Source: DAOUJI01 sp965224415 | Lineage (GTDB): Bacteria > Chloroflexota > Dehalococcoidia > Lucifugimonadales > JAGWBF01 | DNA: 64,000 bases | NCBI GenBank assembly: GCA_965224415.1 | Contig: CBDCZB010000004.1 | Coordinates: 1,040,739-1,104,738 of the forward strand | Reading direction: 5' to 3' | In this document: one piece after another, positions 28,701 through 37,601 of the stretch | How the letters are laid out: each line of letters starts with the position of its first letter | Numbering within the stretch: position 1 is the stretch's first letter | Made by a program: the position numbers and the translations under genes | Notes under the pieces: model-generated | Told to the model about the DNA's origin: nothing | Seen by the model: the letters and a program-made list of their open reading frames with translations, nothing else | The model's database searches: none

Positions 28701-31700
28701 CTTGTAGGTCGTACCGTTCAGGACGAATTCATCAGGGGACAGGGTCCCGCCGAGGTTTCCGAATCTGGCATACCCGGATTCAACAGGGAAGAGGTTGGTG
28801 TTCCGGCCCGGCGTGAGTTGACTTTCCCAATCTAACCTGACCTGCTGGTCCGACCACTCAGAAGCTCCGTAGGAGTTCACCGCACGCACGCGGAAGGAAT
28901 AGACATCGTCGCCAGACAGACCGCTGATGACAGCGCTGGCACCGTCGAACGCGATCACTATGCCGCTGGCCGGCAGCTCTGCCCACTGGCCGTTTTGCAA
29001 CAGTTGGACCTCATAGGAATCGGCACGGGCTGCGTCGTTCCATCCCAGGGACACGGAGTCCGGTGAGAGCCCCCTCCATGTCGGTCTGTCTGGGACTCGA
29101 GGTAGTAGACTCTCCACAGTGTGTTCGAGTCGGGTCGACAGTCGCCGCCCGATCAGGGAGCAGATGGCGCCTGGAATCGTACAGGGAATGTTGGGGGCCA
29201 AGACTATCGTTACATCCGCATAGGAGTCCGGCGTGATATGGAAATCCCGCCAGTCCTGCCGCCCGTCCACCCGACGGGCATTCGTGACCCTGCCGCCCGT
29301 CACCGATACCGCGTGGTCTATGAAATCCTCGTAACTGACAGCAGGGTTCTCGCTGAACCGGACCCTGACACTGAAGGGATTGCCGTCATGAGTTGCGGGT
29401 GCGATATCCAAGCTCGCCGTCAGGGCGGGGCCCGTGTCGCCCATGCGGGCGTTCTCGATAGCAGGCGGGGGATCGGCGAATATCCAGGGACGCGCCTGCT
29501 TGATCGACAGGACATTGGCGCTGGTTATCTTGAACTCGACCTCCATCGCGAACCGTTCACCTTCGTCGACATCGTAAAGCTCCGCGAACCTCTCATGGAT
29601 CGCGGTCGAGTGCCGTCGCAGTTGACCCAGCTGATCGTCGGACATGAGTAGCTGGCCCGCAGGAACCTGGTTGGACAGAGCAACGACGGAGTAAGCGCCG
29701 TCCGGGAACAACAGGACCTCCTCCGGCACGGAGTGCGCCTCCGGATTGGTGACAAGGTCCTCGCCGACCTGCGAGTTGACGTAGTAGGTCCCCTCGGTGC
29801 CGTAGGCCGGGTCTACGCTCACCGCCACGCCGTTCACACGCTCGTCGGAGTAGTTGGGATGCACCGGGACCCCCATCGCGGCTGCCATGTGGTCGATGCG
29901 GTGGAAGTCCCGCTCTATGAACGCCCGGAAGTTCCACAGGCTGGCATACACCTGCTTTAGCGACTTGGAGATGCCGTCCTCCTCCGTCTCCTCGGGGTGC
30001 TGAGTCTTGGAGTCGTAGAGTCCGGCGCCGTTGAAGTTGGGCAGATCCTCGTTGTTGGTGCTGGACCGGTAGCGCAGGGACGTATCCTCCGGGAAGGTGG
30101 CGTGCATCGCGGTCAGCGCGGTCTCTATCCAGTTCGGCGTCTCGGCCTTCTTGATCTTCTTGCGCAGCTTCTTGAGCTCGTCCGCCTTGGTGTCGTAGTC
30201 CGACTGGAAGTCTGAGTCTTCCAGCATCTCCTCGATGTAGTCATATAGATCGTTGTGCTTCATGAACTCGTCATAGAAGTAGAAGGGCACCCCGAACCCG
30301 TTTGGGACGGTCCCCTCCGGGAAACCCAGCGTCCTCAGCACGGCGACGTTGGCCGCCTTGACGCCGAAGGAGTCCCAGTCGTCGAAGGCGATCTGGCTGA
30401 GAGGGGTGATGGAGGTCACCGAGAGGTCGCGCTCCGGCGTCTGTGCCTCGGCGGGCCGCGACGCGGCGTAGTGTGCGTCCACCTCCGCCTGGGTGGCAGC
30501 GCGGATCGAGTATCCGGTCTCGGTCACCGCGTAGTAGACGTAGGAGCCGATGAGGTCGCTGACCGCATCGTCCTCGAGGGCATCCCTGACAAAGGCGTTG
30601 GGCACATTGTCCTGCAGCGCACGCAAATTGACATGGGACAGCGGCGTTTGCGGCACGGTGGTGATGATTCCGGCGACACGAGGCAACTCGTTGGGCAGGG
30701 CCTCGTAGATCACCACGTCACGAGAGCTGGGGCGCTCGTCAGGGTCCATCTTCCGCAGCAGGCCGTACCCCTCCCCAGGAATTAGCGCTACGAAACTGGT
30801 TTCGTTGTTGATGTCTTCGTCGAACAAGAGGTTGATTCGGGATGCATGGAACAGCGGCAGGTCCGCCTGGATAGTGGTAAGCGTTTGATTTGGTATCCAC
30901 AGAGACAGGTCGTCGTCAAGCAACGGCATGCTGGCCGCGATAAGAGTGTGGATGCGGGCAAAGAAATTGAAGGGGTAAATTGGGAGGTCAAGAACATTGA
31001 AGGAAAAATACGGGACATAGATCCTGTAGCGGAACGCTCCACGACTACCGTCTGGGGCAAGGAGTTCCGGGTCATACACGATCAGACCTCTGACAGTTCC
31101 GGACAGTTCGGCGCCGATGTCATCCAGAAAATGAGTATGTACGCTGAAGTTACTGGCGTTCAGGAAGTAGACCTTGGGCTGGCCAGTGTCCATGTCGGCT
31201 ATTACAACTTTCAAGTACCATACGTCACCTGAAACAGGGTGGGCGAGTGCCTCAAAAGTCTCCCGATCGGGAACGGACACGGCGCCGCGGGTGAGTTCCA
31301 TGGTGACGCCGGGGTTCACCGGGTTCATCGACCCCATACTGTTCAGTTCGGTGATGTCGTCTGTGCAGTCGCTGTCCACGTCAGCCGGGTCGGCTATGCT
31401 GTACTTCTCTACCCGGTAGCGCTCCACGGCCAGCGGCGCCACGTTCTCGGCAAGCGTCGTCGTGCCGTCCTCTCCCAAGGTCACCTTGACCGGGTACCAC
31501 ACCGTCTCCCCGTCCAGATCGTGGCTCGCGTAGAGGACGAAGTAGTCCGACGTCGTGGACTCGACCACGATCGGCGCCGCCGTCACGGCAACCTCCGTGG
31601 GCGTGGGTGGATCGTCCGCGCCCGGACACGCCTGCGCGAGCGCTTCATTGGCGGATGTGAAAAGTAAGCAAAGGCCTGCCAGCAGCAGGGCTGCCGCCAG

Positions 31701-31736
31701 CAGGAACCGGTTGACCGAGACCGAAATTGCCTTCAA
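19659..31736 (-). CDS. giant secreted multidomain protein: PPDK-like region, two sulfatases, Ig/FN3/cadherin-like repeats
   Basis: 4025-residue open frame with an N-terminal signal sequence (hydrophobic residues ~10-35, cleavage after ALAQA). Order: unknown N-terminal region (40-330); phosphohistidine-type segment PLSHVNLRALQDNVP (His368) and PEP-synthase/PPDK ATP-grasp-like region (~430-755; RYRSSTNNEDLP at 555, KQARPW near 748); repeated FSE/GGTV modules; FN3 and Ig-like repeats (PTISGT...ADADGL...YQW...GATDSTYTL); sulfatase 1 (~1400-1847, CSPTR with Cys1450); cadherin-like domain; sulfatase 2 (~2167-2590, Cys2217); second cadherin-like domain; then mostly Ig repeats. The last ~30 residues after GETEP are out of the repeat frame because of the G8 run, so the natural product probably continues to the CE4 domain. 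Likely an exported glycan-processing protein. Confidence 0.85.
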   Translation of the reverse strand: MKAISVSVNRFLLAAALLLAGLCLLFTSANEALAQACPGADDPPTPTEVAVTAAPIVVESTTSDYFVLYASHDLDGETVWYPVKVTLGEDGTTTLAENVAPLAVERYRVEKYSIADPADVDSDCTDDITELNSMGSMNPVNPGVTMELTRGAVSVPDRETFEALAHPVSGDVWYLKVVIADMDTGQPKVYFLNASNFSVHTHFLDDIGAELSGTVRGLIVYDPELLAPDGSRGAFRYRIYVPYFSFNVLDLPIYPFNFFARIHTLIAASMPLLDDDLSLWIPNQTLTTIQADLPLFHASRINLLFDEDINNETSFVALIPGEGYGLLRKMDPDERPSSRDVVIYEALPNELPRVAGIITTVPQTPLSHVNLRALQDNVPNAFVRDALEDDAVSDLIGSYVYYAVTETGYSIRAATQAEVDAHYAASRPAEAQTPERDLSVTSITPLSQIAFDDWDSFGVKAANVAVLRTLGFPEGTVPNGFGVPFYFYDEFMKHNDLYDYIEEMLEDSDFQSDYDTKADELKKLRKKIKKAETPNWIETALTAMHATFPEDTSLRYRSSTNNEDLPNFNGAGLYDSKTQHPEETEEDGISKSLKQVYASLWNFRAFIERDFHRIDHMAAAMGVPVHPNYSDERVNGVAVSVDPAYGTEGTYYVNSQVGEDLVTNPEAHSVPEEVLLFPDGAYSVVALSNQVPAGQLLMSDDQLGQLRRHSTAIHERFAELYDVDEGERFAMEVEFKITSANVLSIKQARPWIFADPPPAIENARMGDTGPALTASLDIAPATHDGNPFSVRVRFSENPAVSYEDFIDHAVSVTGGRVTNARRVDGRQDWRDFHITPDSYADVTIVLAPNIPCTIPGAICSLIGRRLSTRLEHTVESLLPRVPDRPTWRGLSPDSVSLGWNDAARADSYEVQLLQNGQWAELPASGIVIAFDGASAVISGLSGDDVYSFRVRAVNSYGASEWSDQQVRLDWESQLTPGRNTNLFPVESGYARFGNLGGTLSPDEFVLNGTTYKVQFLVHWRESLWLGTSPELPADFTLFVGNSDYRGRESKVSDTTVADAGYWWPSAPLDWSADDPVPVGLLMHPWNPLGDRQNAPVTGHFRNYPPEHDGNAEFSFRIYFSEGVTTTADALRDHVLSVSGGTVSGVEAVGSEGRIWAVSVTPESHHPVTVGIEADLDCQSSAAICAADGRRLFNRMELTVQAVENSPATGAPTITGTVEVGEILIMDTSDIADANGLTRETFTYQWVSYDGHAYTDIPGATDSTYTLLPTDEGKAFRVRVSFNDYVGYEESLTSALARSERPYGLNASESDGAVTLTWRVPAGRTGSTFQILRNRPELGETEPVVHVRFAQTNGATYTDTDVEPGVLYVYRVKGVDPFGYPGEASQPFEIRTEDTGAAPARPNVVIILADDLGWGDIQTNNPNSAMTTPHIDGIAAAGAYFTDAHSPSSVCSPTRYGLLTGRYAWRSWLARGTLGIHDRPLIGPDRPTLGTLLQGHGYRTAAIGKWHLGMDFARLSDVNEVTDINRGIDFDAEILDGPTDHGFDEFFGTSSNLNWRPQNYIRDRRFLANPDREGQPASGFYAFEDVLDRLTEEAVSFIERSASTEAPFFLYLPVHTPHTPLAPNDQFDDLTGLGEYADVVAQLDWTVGQVLDALDRIGASDGTLVIFTSDNGSFMGGIPVPNHADHASNGIWRGGKFQIHEGGHRVPFLMQWPEQIEAGSTVDATVSLTDLYATLAEVVGEEPEPGVAPDSVSLLPLLRGETETRGVAVVHHAYGGMFAIRDGRWKLVFGEGTGGLDSSLYLPPSLSPATFSRPWQLYDLEEDPGEQNNLVSTHPEEVERLEAALHQIRSVEGGTLSGDATLRSLRIAGIDIGPFTPDMRTYAATVVQGIETVRVTAHPTDTDARVAISTPDGRRLYSAFTYGRYPHGQANVGLSESNTTIMVTVTAPDGTATADYTVTLARPPGAPKGPSISGTAEVGETLMVDTSVITDPDGLTGATFTYQWVSYDGNADADIQGATDSTYTLVPADAGKAFRVRVLFTDDAGNRHSLTSALARSDRPYGLNASESDGAVALTWRLPVGWTGSTFRILRNRPELGETEPLVHVRFAQTNGGTYTDTDVEPGVLYVYQVKKVDPFGYPGEASRPFEIRTAASSAPSDTPLSPARGSRPNVVIILADDLGWGDIQTNNPDSAMTTPHIDSIAAAGAYFTDAHTPSSVCSPTRYGLLTGRYSWRSWLRKSSLNAYDRPLIGPDRPTLGTMLQGHGYRTAAIGKWHLGMEFVRLSDVNEVTEINGGIDFDAEIVDGPLDHGFDEFFGSNANLRRPPSVYIRDRRFAANPDREGRPASGFVVFHERLDRYTEEAVAFIEREGQTEAPFFLYLPVKAPHRPLAPNARFDGLTGLGAYADFVAQLDWTVGQVLDALNRVGARDDTLVIFTSDNGSTKGGIPVPNHADHQPNGGWKSDKGSIYEGGHRVPLLMQWPRAIEAGSAVDATVSLTDLYATLADIVGEEPGQGVALDSVSLLLLLSGDAVTRGVPVVHHSGPGIFALRDGRWKLVIHEPRELYDLEQDHGETNNVATAHPEVVARMEAALERIRAAEDGTLSADATLRSLNLAGIDIGPFDPGVRTYAATVARRIMTVEVTAIPTATDALVTISDADGPTERGHHQVRLTESATTITVTVIAPDTSATTTYIVTVGRGLRITGTPQAGQILTADTSGITDADGLNNAGYSYQWVRNDGSADSDIVGATGTSYLLAAEDEGKTIKIRVSFTDDGGNAETRTIAVTPTISYPEDVVVWKSELTPGRNTNVFPLESGYLAVGSLGGTLSPDSFEIDGTTYRVRNLIHASGSLRLGMDRELPADFTLIVGDSVYLGSESKVPPSTEGEAYWWPSAAPDWSADGPVRVGLNVYSGVAPGDRQKAPVTGYFKDHPSEHDGHEDVLFHIDFSEEIASTADALRDHVLSVSGGTVSGVEAVGSEGRTWAVSVTPGGHHAVTVVIEADLDCALPGAVCTAAARRLFNRMALRVEPREKNPASGLPTISGTVEPRQTLTADTSGIADADGLTGAAFTYQWVSYDGNADTDIQGATDSTYTLIAADEGKAFRVRASFTDDAGNKQSLTSALARSERPYGLNATESDGAVTLTWNLPAGWTGSTFRILRNRPELGETEPQIHVRYIQTAANTDTDTDVEPGVLYVYRVKGVDPFGYTGEASRPVEIRTEEATPVENSPPTGLPTISGAAQVDETVTVGTSGIADADGLTGAIFSYQWLADGTNIRDATGSSYTLAGADKGKAIKVRVTFTDDAGNAETLTSEATASVEPRPNSPATGSPTISGTAEVTETLTADTSGIADPDGLANAAFLYQWLADDADISGATGSTYTLADADVGKTITVRVSFTDDAGNGESLTSETTPPVESPPNSTVTGSLAVSGSIHVGETLTVDTSGIADEDGLTNAAFSYRWLADDGIVEMQIAGATDSTYTLSDDDAGKTIVVRVAFTDDRGTEETLTSASTETVTHLIWSSILTVGSGGAQSGYSFAQSTGVLAPGEFSVGVADFIVGTLLTGSDGALTLGLDRELSGPFTLHAGTVSFAFEDAQRSASEGGAEYTYRWDQAGLGWSAGERVSLRLTTPERPLTAVVEAAPGSHDGQNAFTFELRFSEEPGLSYKTLRDHAFTVTGGTVTKTLRDHAFTVTGGTVTKTLRLEPGKNVRWEVTVRPNSNADVAITLPVTTDCSDDGAICTGDGRMLANSMELRVPGVSTIVVEPTPQPGNSPATGPPSIRGAARVGTTLRASLSDLQDADGLSGATFSYQWLADGTEIQGATDSIYVVDADNVGKSITVRVSFTDDEGYEEALTSAPAQAAPNSPATGTPAIIGTAQAGQTLTADTSGIADADGLTGATFTYQWVSYDGNADADIQGATDSTYTLVPADAGKAFRVRVLFTDDAGNSHSLTSPLARSDRPYGLNASESDGAVVLTWRVPVGWTGSTFQILRNRPELGETEPPPCTSDSPTRQRMPTPIRTWSLVCCTSTG
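20651..20746 (-). repeat. exact 48-bp tandem duplication inside the giant gene
   Basis: Two identical 48-bp units (20651-20698 and 20699-20746) plus a partial third encode LRDHAFTVTGGTVTKT twice. Being in frame, the duplication adds 16 residues to one FSE/GGTV module. The perfect identity indicates a recent slippage event, in contrast to the diverged domain repeats around it. Confidence 0.9.
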
Positions 31737-31755
31737 CTGAGCAAGTCCCCCCTCG

Positions 31756-34700
31756 CTAGTTCTGGCGTGCCCACTCCAAATAAGCTGCAGTGGTCACGAA
31801 GCTCCAATAAAACCATGTCGAAGTTTGGGCTCCCGTTGATGCGGAAGCACGCCGATCTGTAAGTTCCCTGGCGAGGGCCGTGATAGTCACTCGCTCTCCA
31901 GACATTTCGTCTCCCTGATCGTGCCAACTGAGCCTGACGCCGTCGTGCATCTGCCAGGATGCGGTCAGTCCGATCCGAACGGCCGGGGCCTTGGGAACGG
32001 CAGCCGGCTCGGGGGCCGGCTGCCTTGATGTTCCAAGGGACTATGGAGTCCTGCTGATTTCGAGCAAAACGAAGTCGGCGAGGTTGCCCACCGTCCATAG
32101 CTCGTCGTTAACGGGGGCCCAGCCATACCGTTTCTGGATCGGGCCGACGGTAGCGACGGAGAGCGCATAGTCGACTCCGTTAACGGTCAGGGTCAACTGC
32201 GCCAGATCCGCCTCGGGAAACAATTCGTTCAGGTACAGCCACAGAGAGGCGGCTGACCGGCTGTACCGGATACTGAGGACCTCGTAGTCCCCTCCTCCGT
32301 ACGTGAAGCCGGTGTCGTCAAGATGTCCATACCTCGGCACGCTGCTGTCCACGGCGCACCTCCCGTAGAGGACCGGGGCGCAGAAACCGGAGCCAACTCC
32401 GCCACTGTGGGTCGGGAACATACGAGAGGTCCAGACCAGGGTGTCGGGAACTTCGACAACCGTCAGCTCGTAGGCGCCCTCCCCGCCATCCTGGGCAGTA
32501 ACCCGGATGTGCCACGTTCCCGCGGAATGCCCCCCGTCGCCCACCGTGACGTACGCCCTGGCATCGCCCCCTGCTCCGCCATCGGCGTTTTCAAGTGAGT
32601 CTCCCCGCTCCGCCGGACCATCCAGGTCGATGAACGGGTCTACAGGAGTCCGGCCGTCCGTGTCGAGTCCCCTGACGTCGACGCGGAAGGTCTTGGATGT
32701 CTCCATCCCCGGGCCCAGGTCGACTTTGAACCAGTCGATGTCCCCACGGTAGCCGATGCTGGCGTTCACGGCTGCGCCGCCGACCGTAACGGTGGCCGCC
32801 TCGGTCTTTTCCTCGCTCTGGCGGTCGACTATCAACCGCAGGCTGTATGGTCCGGCGCCGAAGTCCTGCCTGGTCTCACCGCGAGCTGTCACGAAGGTCA
32901 GGAAGGCGCCTTCGCCAGGCGGATTGAACGGGTATATTCCGCGGTCGCGCCCGTTGGTACTCAGATTCAAATCAATAGGATCTGACAAAGTCTCTTGCAC
33001 GACACGAATCCCGGGGACGACAAACCTGTCGGTCCAATGCGCTCCCCACCAGCCTGTGGGGCGGACCTCGAACACGTAGCGCGTGCCGCTGGCGACGGCC
33101 GCCGAGAACATGTCCTGGTCGGCGGGCCAGTCCAATTCTCCGGCCAAGGTGTCGCCGACTGTAAACGAGCGTATGCTGGTGTCATCGTCGGTGATCTCGG
33201 TCAGTGTCATCCTGTAGCTGCCGCCGGTCTCGCCTTCGGCGAGCAGCGCCGCGGCTTCGATGTAGTAAACGCCGGCGGGATAGCCTTGGGGGCTGCCCAG
33301 GATGGCGCTTGGGTCCGTGCGCAGGAACATGCGGGCGTTGCGGCGCTGCCCGCCGTCGTCGTTGTAGTAGCTGAATCCCAGGTGCAGCTCGTCGTCGTCC
33401 CAGTCGCGCCAGAGCGGCCTGACCCTCTCACCGTCGGCGTCGATGACACCGTCCGGCTGATAGTTGTCGTCACTGTCGAACACGGCGAACAGGCCGGTCA
33501 GATGCGGGTCGCGCAATTCGCCGTCGCCCGTATCCGCCCCCAGCATGTCGATGCGATAGACCTTGCCGGCCTCCAGGGTGAAGCTGAACCAGTCTTTGTC
33601 GAATTGTCTGTCGATCGACGCCGTTCCGGGCAAGCCGACCCCGAAGTTGCCCGGGAAGCGATCCCGGCGGAGAAGTCGTTGGTTGTCTCGTCGTACACGG
33701 GACCCAGTATCCGGATCTCCAGAGTTTGGCCATTCATCCAATCGGGAAACGTTTGGTCACTAAATTTGTGGACGCCGGCCGTGTAAGCCCCAACCCCGAC
33801 CCTGACGCGTTCGTTGTCCACCAGCAGCAACGCATCGTCCGGCAGCCGCCCGCCAACGTCCAGCCAGAATCCTGCGTTGGCAACTATGCCGGAGAAAACC
33901 TGCTCAAAGCGCTCCAGATCGTAGTTGACGCCGGCGATAGAGAACGTGGTCGAGGATATGGCGCCGTTCCCCTGGGTGGAGAACCCAGCGTGAGCATCCC
34001 CCGAAACGGTGCGTTCCCCCACCGTCATCGTGGCGGTGAACACGGTTCCGTAGCCCGCAGGAATGTCCGTCTCCTGTATCTGTTGGGCGGCGATGGGGTC
34101 TTCTTCGGGTTCCGGTTCGGGGACCAGCACGAAGCCGAAACTGGGCGCGGGCAATGTTTCAACGCTCAGGCTGTCCGACTCGGGCGATTCGCCGCTGCCG
34201 TTCACGGCGATGACGCGGTACTCGTACGCGGTCTCGGCCGACACAGTCGTGTCCGTGTAGGCGGCGTCCGAGGATCCGGTGTTCTCCTCGATGGTCGTGA
34301 ACGAGCCCGAGTCTCCCTCTCGCCGGAGCGCCTTGTAGTGCGTTATTGAGGAGTCGCCGGGGTCGTCCCACCCGAAGGTCACGGAGTTGTCCAGCGCCGA
34401 GGACGCCACCAGGCCCGCGGGCTTGGCCGGGACGGACTGCGCTCCTGAGGGAGCGACGGACGTCTCGACGTTGACATAGCTGGAGCGTGGGCCAAGTCCG
34501 CCGCCGTTCTTTGCCTTGACCCTATAGACGTACCTGGTGTGCGGCGTTACGGAGATGTCGGTGTAGGACGTCGCCGACGATCCGGTGTCGTTCTCGATGG
34601 CGACGAATGTGGTTGAGCCCTTTCCGTCCTCGTACTCTTCGCCGTCGCGGGGACGCCTGAGCACCTGGTAGCCGGTGATCGAGGTGTCGCCCGGATCGTC

Positions 34701-35500
34701 CCAGGTCAGCGTCACGCTGTTGTGCGCGACGGCCTCGGCGGTCAGCCCAGTGGGCCTGGCGGGAGCCGTCGGAACGGGTGTGGGCTGGGGAGTCGGCGCC
34801 TGGTTGGTCTCCGTGTTGGCATAGCTGGAACGTGGGCCGAGTCCGGCGACGTTCTTTGCCTTGACCCTATAGACGTACCTGGTGCGAGGCGTTACGGAGG
34901 CGTCGGTGTAGGATGTCGCCGACGATCCGGTGTCGTTCTCGATGGCGACGAATGTGGTTGAGCCCTTTCCGTCCTCGTACTCTTCGCCGTCGCGGGGACG
35001 CCTGAGCACCTGGTAGCCGGTGATCGAGGTGTCGCCGGGATCGTCCCAGGTCAGCGTCACGCTGTCGTGAGAGACGGACGAGACCGTCAGACCGGTGGGC
35101 GCGGCGGGCGTCTCGACGTTTACGTAGTTGGACTGCCCGCCCGGTCCCTCGGAGTTTATGGCCTTCACACGGTAGGCGTAGCGCTTATGGGCGCTGACCT
35201 TGTTGTCGGTGTACGTGGTCGCGGCGCTGCCGGTGTTCAACTCGACGGTGCTGAAGTCACCGGGATCCTGGTTGGCTACATCTCGCCTGAGGACGCGGTA
35301 GCCCGTAATAGAGCTGTCTCCCGGGTCGTCCCAACTGAGGGTGACGCTGTCGTGGGCGACCGCCGACGCGGTCAGGCCGGTGGGCGCGCGGCCAGGCCGG
35401 CCGCCTGGGCATGCGCCAGGCCGCCGGCCGCCAGCACAAGGGCGACGGCGAGCGGAAATGCACGCAGCGCGGTGGAAGAGTCTTTCCGGTCACGTCTCAT
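31756..35500 (-). pseudogene. secreted FN3/PPC-like surface protein, frame-broken
   Basis: Start ATG at 35500 with a signal peptide (AFPLAVALVLAAGGLAHAQA). Four FN3 domains follow (repeated SVTLTWDDPGDTSITGYQVL, about 90 residues each), then a module ending with SDQTFPDWMNGQTLEIRILG. PPC-like beta domains follow (FDKDWFSFTLEAGKVYRIDM; GDIDWFKVDLGPGMETSKTF). The frame is broken near 35390 (after LAAR), near 33660 (after TTNDFSA) and by a TAG at 32041-32043, beyond which ~95 protein-like residues continue in frame to 31756. About 1,240 residues if joined. FN3/PPC proteins are usually adhesins or enzyme scaffolds outside the cell; no catalytic domain seen. Lies 19 bp upstream of the giant gene and may be co-transcribed. 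Confidence 0.75.
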
Positions 35501-35616
35501 ATCCTTCCTCCATTCTCACCAAACGGGTCCGTCAGGTTCCCGCAGATTGCTCCCCGGCGCCCATCTTGACGTTGCTGCTGTTCGCACCGGTTGTCTTGTT
35601 GGTCCTGGTTATCCTG

Positions 35617-37213
35617 TTAATTTGGCCCGGACACGGTGATGCTGGAGTTGTTGGACAGCATCTTGCCCTTGCTGGTGCAGATGGCGCCGTCGTCCTCGCA
35701 GTCGGTGGTGGGCGGCAATTCGACCGTTACGTCGCCGTTCCCGGACGGTTCTACGGTGATGGTCCAGCGTTTGTTTGGGGTCTCGCTTCCCGGTTTCGTG
35801 CGTTTGGCGCTGATGACGGTCCCGCCGGTGACGGTGAGCACGTGGTCGCGGACGTTCACGTAGCTGAGTGCAGGCTCCTCGCTGAAGTGGATCTGGAAGG
35901 TGAAGGCGGTTGACCCGTCGTGGTTGTCGGGCACGGTGTCCTGGTCGAAACCGCCGTACAGAGGCTGGGGTGACTGGACACGCGCCTCTTCGGACTTCAG
36001 GGATTCCTGGTTTCCGTCGTCGTCTGTGAACGAGACGGTTACCGAGAGCTGGTACCCGACGTCGCCGTCCTGGACCGTGTAGGTGGAGGACGTGGCGCCC
36101 GAGATGTCGGTCTCGGTGACGCCGTCGTCGCGGGACCACTGGAATTCATACTGGGCATTGGAGAGGCCATTGGGATCGCCGATGCCGGCCGTCAAGGCCG
36201 TGAGGGTCTGGCCCGATTCGGCCGTGCCGCTGATCGTAGGCTGGCCGGTCGCCGGGCTGTTGGAAGGCGGAGACTGCTGCGGGTTGGGGTTGCCTATCGA
36301 CTGTGACCCGCAGGCCGAATGGTTGAACACGGAATCCGACTCTTCACCGGCATCCATGCCTTGCCCCGCAGAAGACCGTGTCAGGAATATTGGAGTTACA
36401 CGGTACTCCCAACGTATACCCACGCCCGCTTCGACGTGCAGGTAGGACTTGTAATCAGTGTCAGAATACGTCCAGTTGGGGAAATTGGCCTTGGCCCCCT
36501 GGTGGTAGAACGTGTGCCGGGAGCAATCTGCATGCAGTTGAACTGCCGCTACCCGGTATCTGTCGGGTTCGCGGCCATCGCTTGTCGTCCATTCCAGCAG
36601 ATAGTGATGGATTGATGGGCTTTTCTGTCCTCTGTCGATCACGCGCAGGGACTCTATCTCGGCCCGCGGCACCGGCGTCGAAGTGGGTTCCGGCGTCGGC
36701 GTCGGCTGCACGGGCATTGGGAAGGTGTGGGACCTCTTCCCCGAAACGAAGATAGTCACGCTCCTGGCGCCAAGGGCTCCGGAAGGCGGGCTGAGGAGTA
36801 CCTCAACGTAGTAGGACACGTAGCCGCCTCTCGGTGACTACGGGTTGCCCTGGACGGGCAGTTTGGTCCTGATCTTTGTAGTTGGAGCCGGCCCAGATGT
36901 AGAGCCTGAAGCTAGCCTCCTGCACCGTCCAGCCGCGCAGGTCAGCGCCCTGCTCCAGGCCGCCGAGACCGCCGACGGTCACCGTCACGGTCCCGCCTCG
37001 TTGGTCGTCCCGATCCGTGGTGATCTGGAGGTCGTGCCGGTGTCTCACGATCCCCCTCACGCAGTCGTCGAACTCCACCTCGTAGAGGCCCAACGGAGCG
37101 ACGCAGTTGACCGACGCCTGGACGCTACCGGATGACCGCATTAGTGTCACAACGGCGGCGGTCACCAGCAATGCTGCGAGGACCCCGATGATGATTCCTG
37201 CTCGCGTATTCAT
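35617..37213 (-). pseudogene. membrane-anchored/secreted Ig-like surface protein, frame-broken
   Basis: Start ATG at 37213 (MNTRAGIIIGVLAALLVTAA) with GGGAGAAGGG upstream and a signal anchor of ~20 hydrophobic residues. The first ~130 residues form a beta domain; the frame then shifts near 36825 (TERRLRVLLR against the continuing frame GGYVSYYVEVLLSPP). The second part has a Thr/Pro linker (PTPTPEPTSTPVP), a Cys-containing domain, one Ig-like repeat (ATGQPTISGTAESGQTL) and one FSE/GGTV module ending SNNSSITVSGPN, both shared with the giant protein. First gene of the minus-strand surface cluster. Confidence 0.7.
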
Positions 37214-37601
37214 GCCCTTCTCCCTGTTGCAAGTGTTCGGGTCGGTCGACTCACCCTTCAACGCCGCTCCAACACCGCGTGTCGAGAGAGCAGTCACCAC
37301 TAACTCCACCAACGTGTACGGTAGACAGAACCATCGCTGTGCCAGGTCTTCTTCCGCTCGTGCCTGACATGCAGGTCCGAAACAGAGGGACCTTCCCAAG
37401 ACTTCTTGAAATAATCACACCGGACTCGGCTTCGTATAAGGCTTTTCCGACTGAAATCGCGATACGTATGTGGGTGTTCACAATCGCAGGCTGGGTGTTC
37501 AGAAAGGCAGCCCTGCACCTGCCACTTTGACCTTTTGCCCGCGCACCCTGACGCGGTACATTGTCAGAACAACAACTTCCGGCTACGTTTGAGGTGCAAT
37601 C
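37214..37601. other. divergent intergenic region, surface cluster / two-component system
   Basis: No gene supported. It must hold the promoters for the surface-protein cluster (-) and the histidine kinase (+). I could not pick out a convincing -35/-10 pair. Confidence 0.4.

Noticed and set aside
19387..30785. Many 100-320 residue plus-strand frames across the giant gene
   Set aside because: Antisense shadows of repeated GC-rich domains; they repeat wherever the Ig or sulfatase units repeat.
16699..31000. Regularly spaced repeats resembling an array
   Set aside because: Unit length is ~250-300 bp, diverged and in frame: protein domain repeats, not CRISPR. No CRISPR-like short identical repeats with unique spacers seen anywhere.
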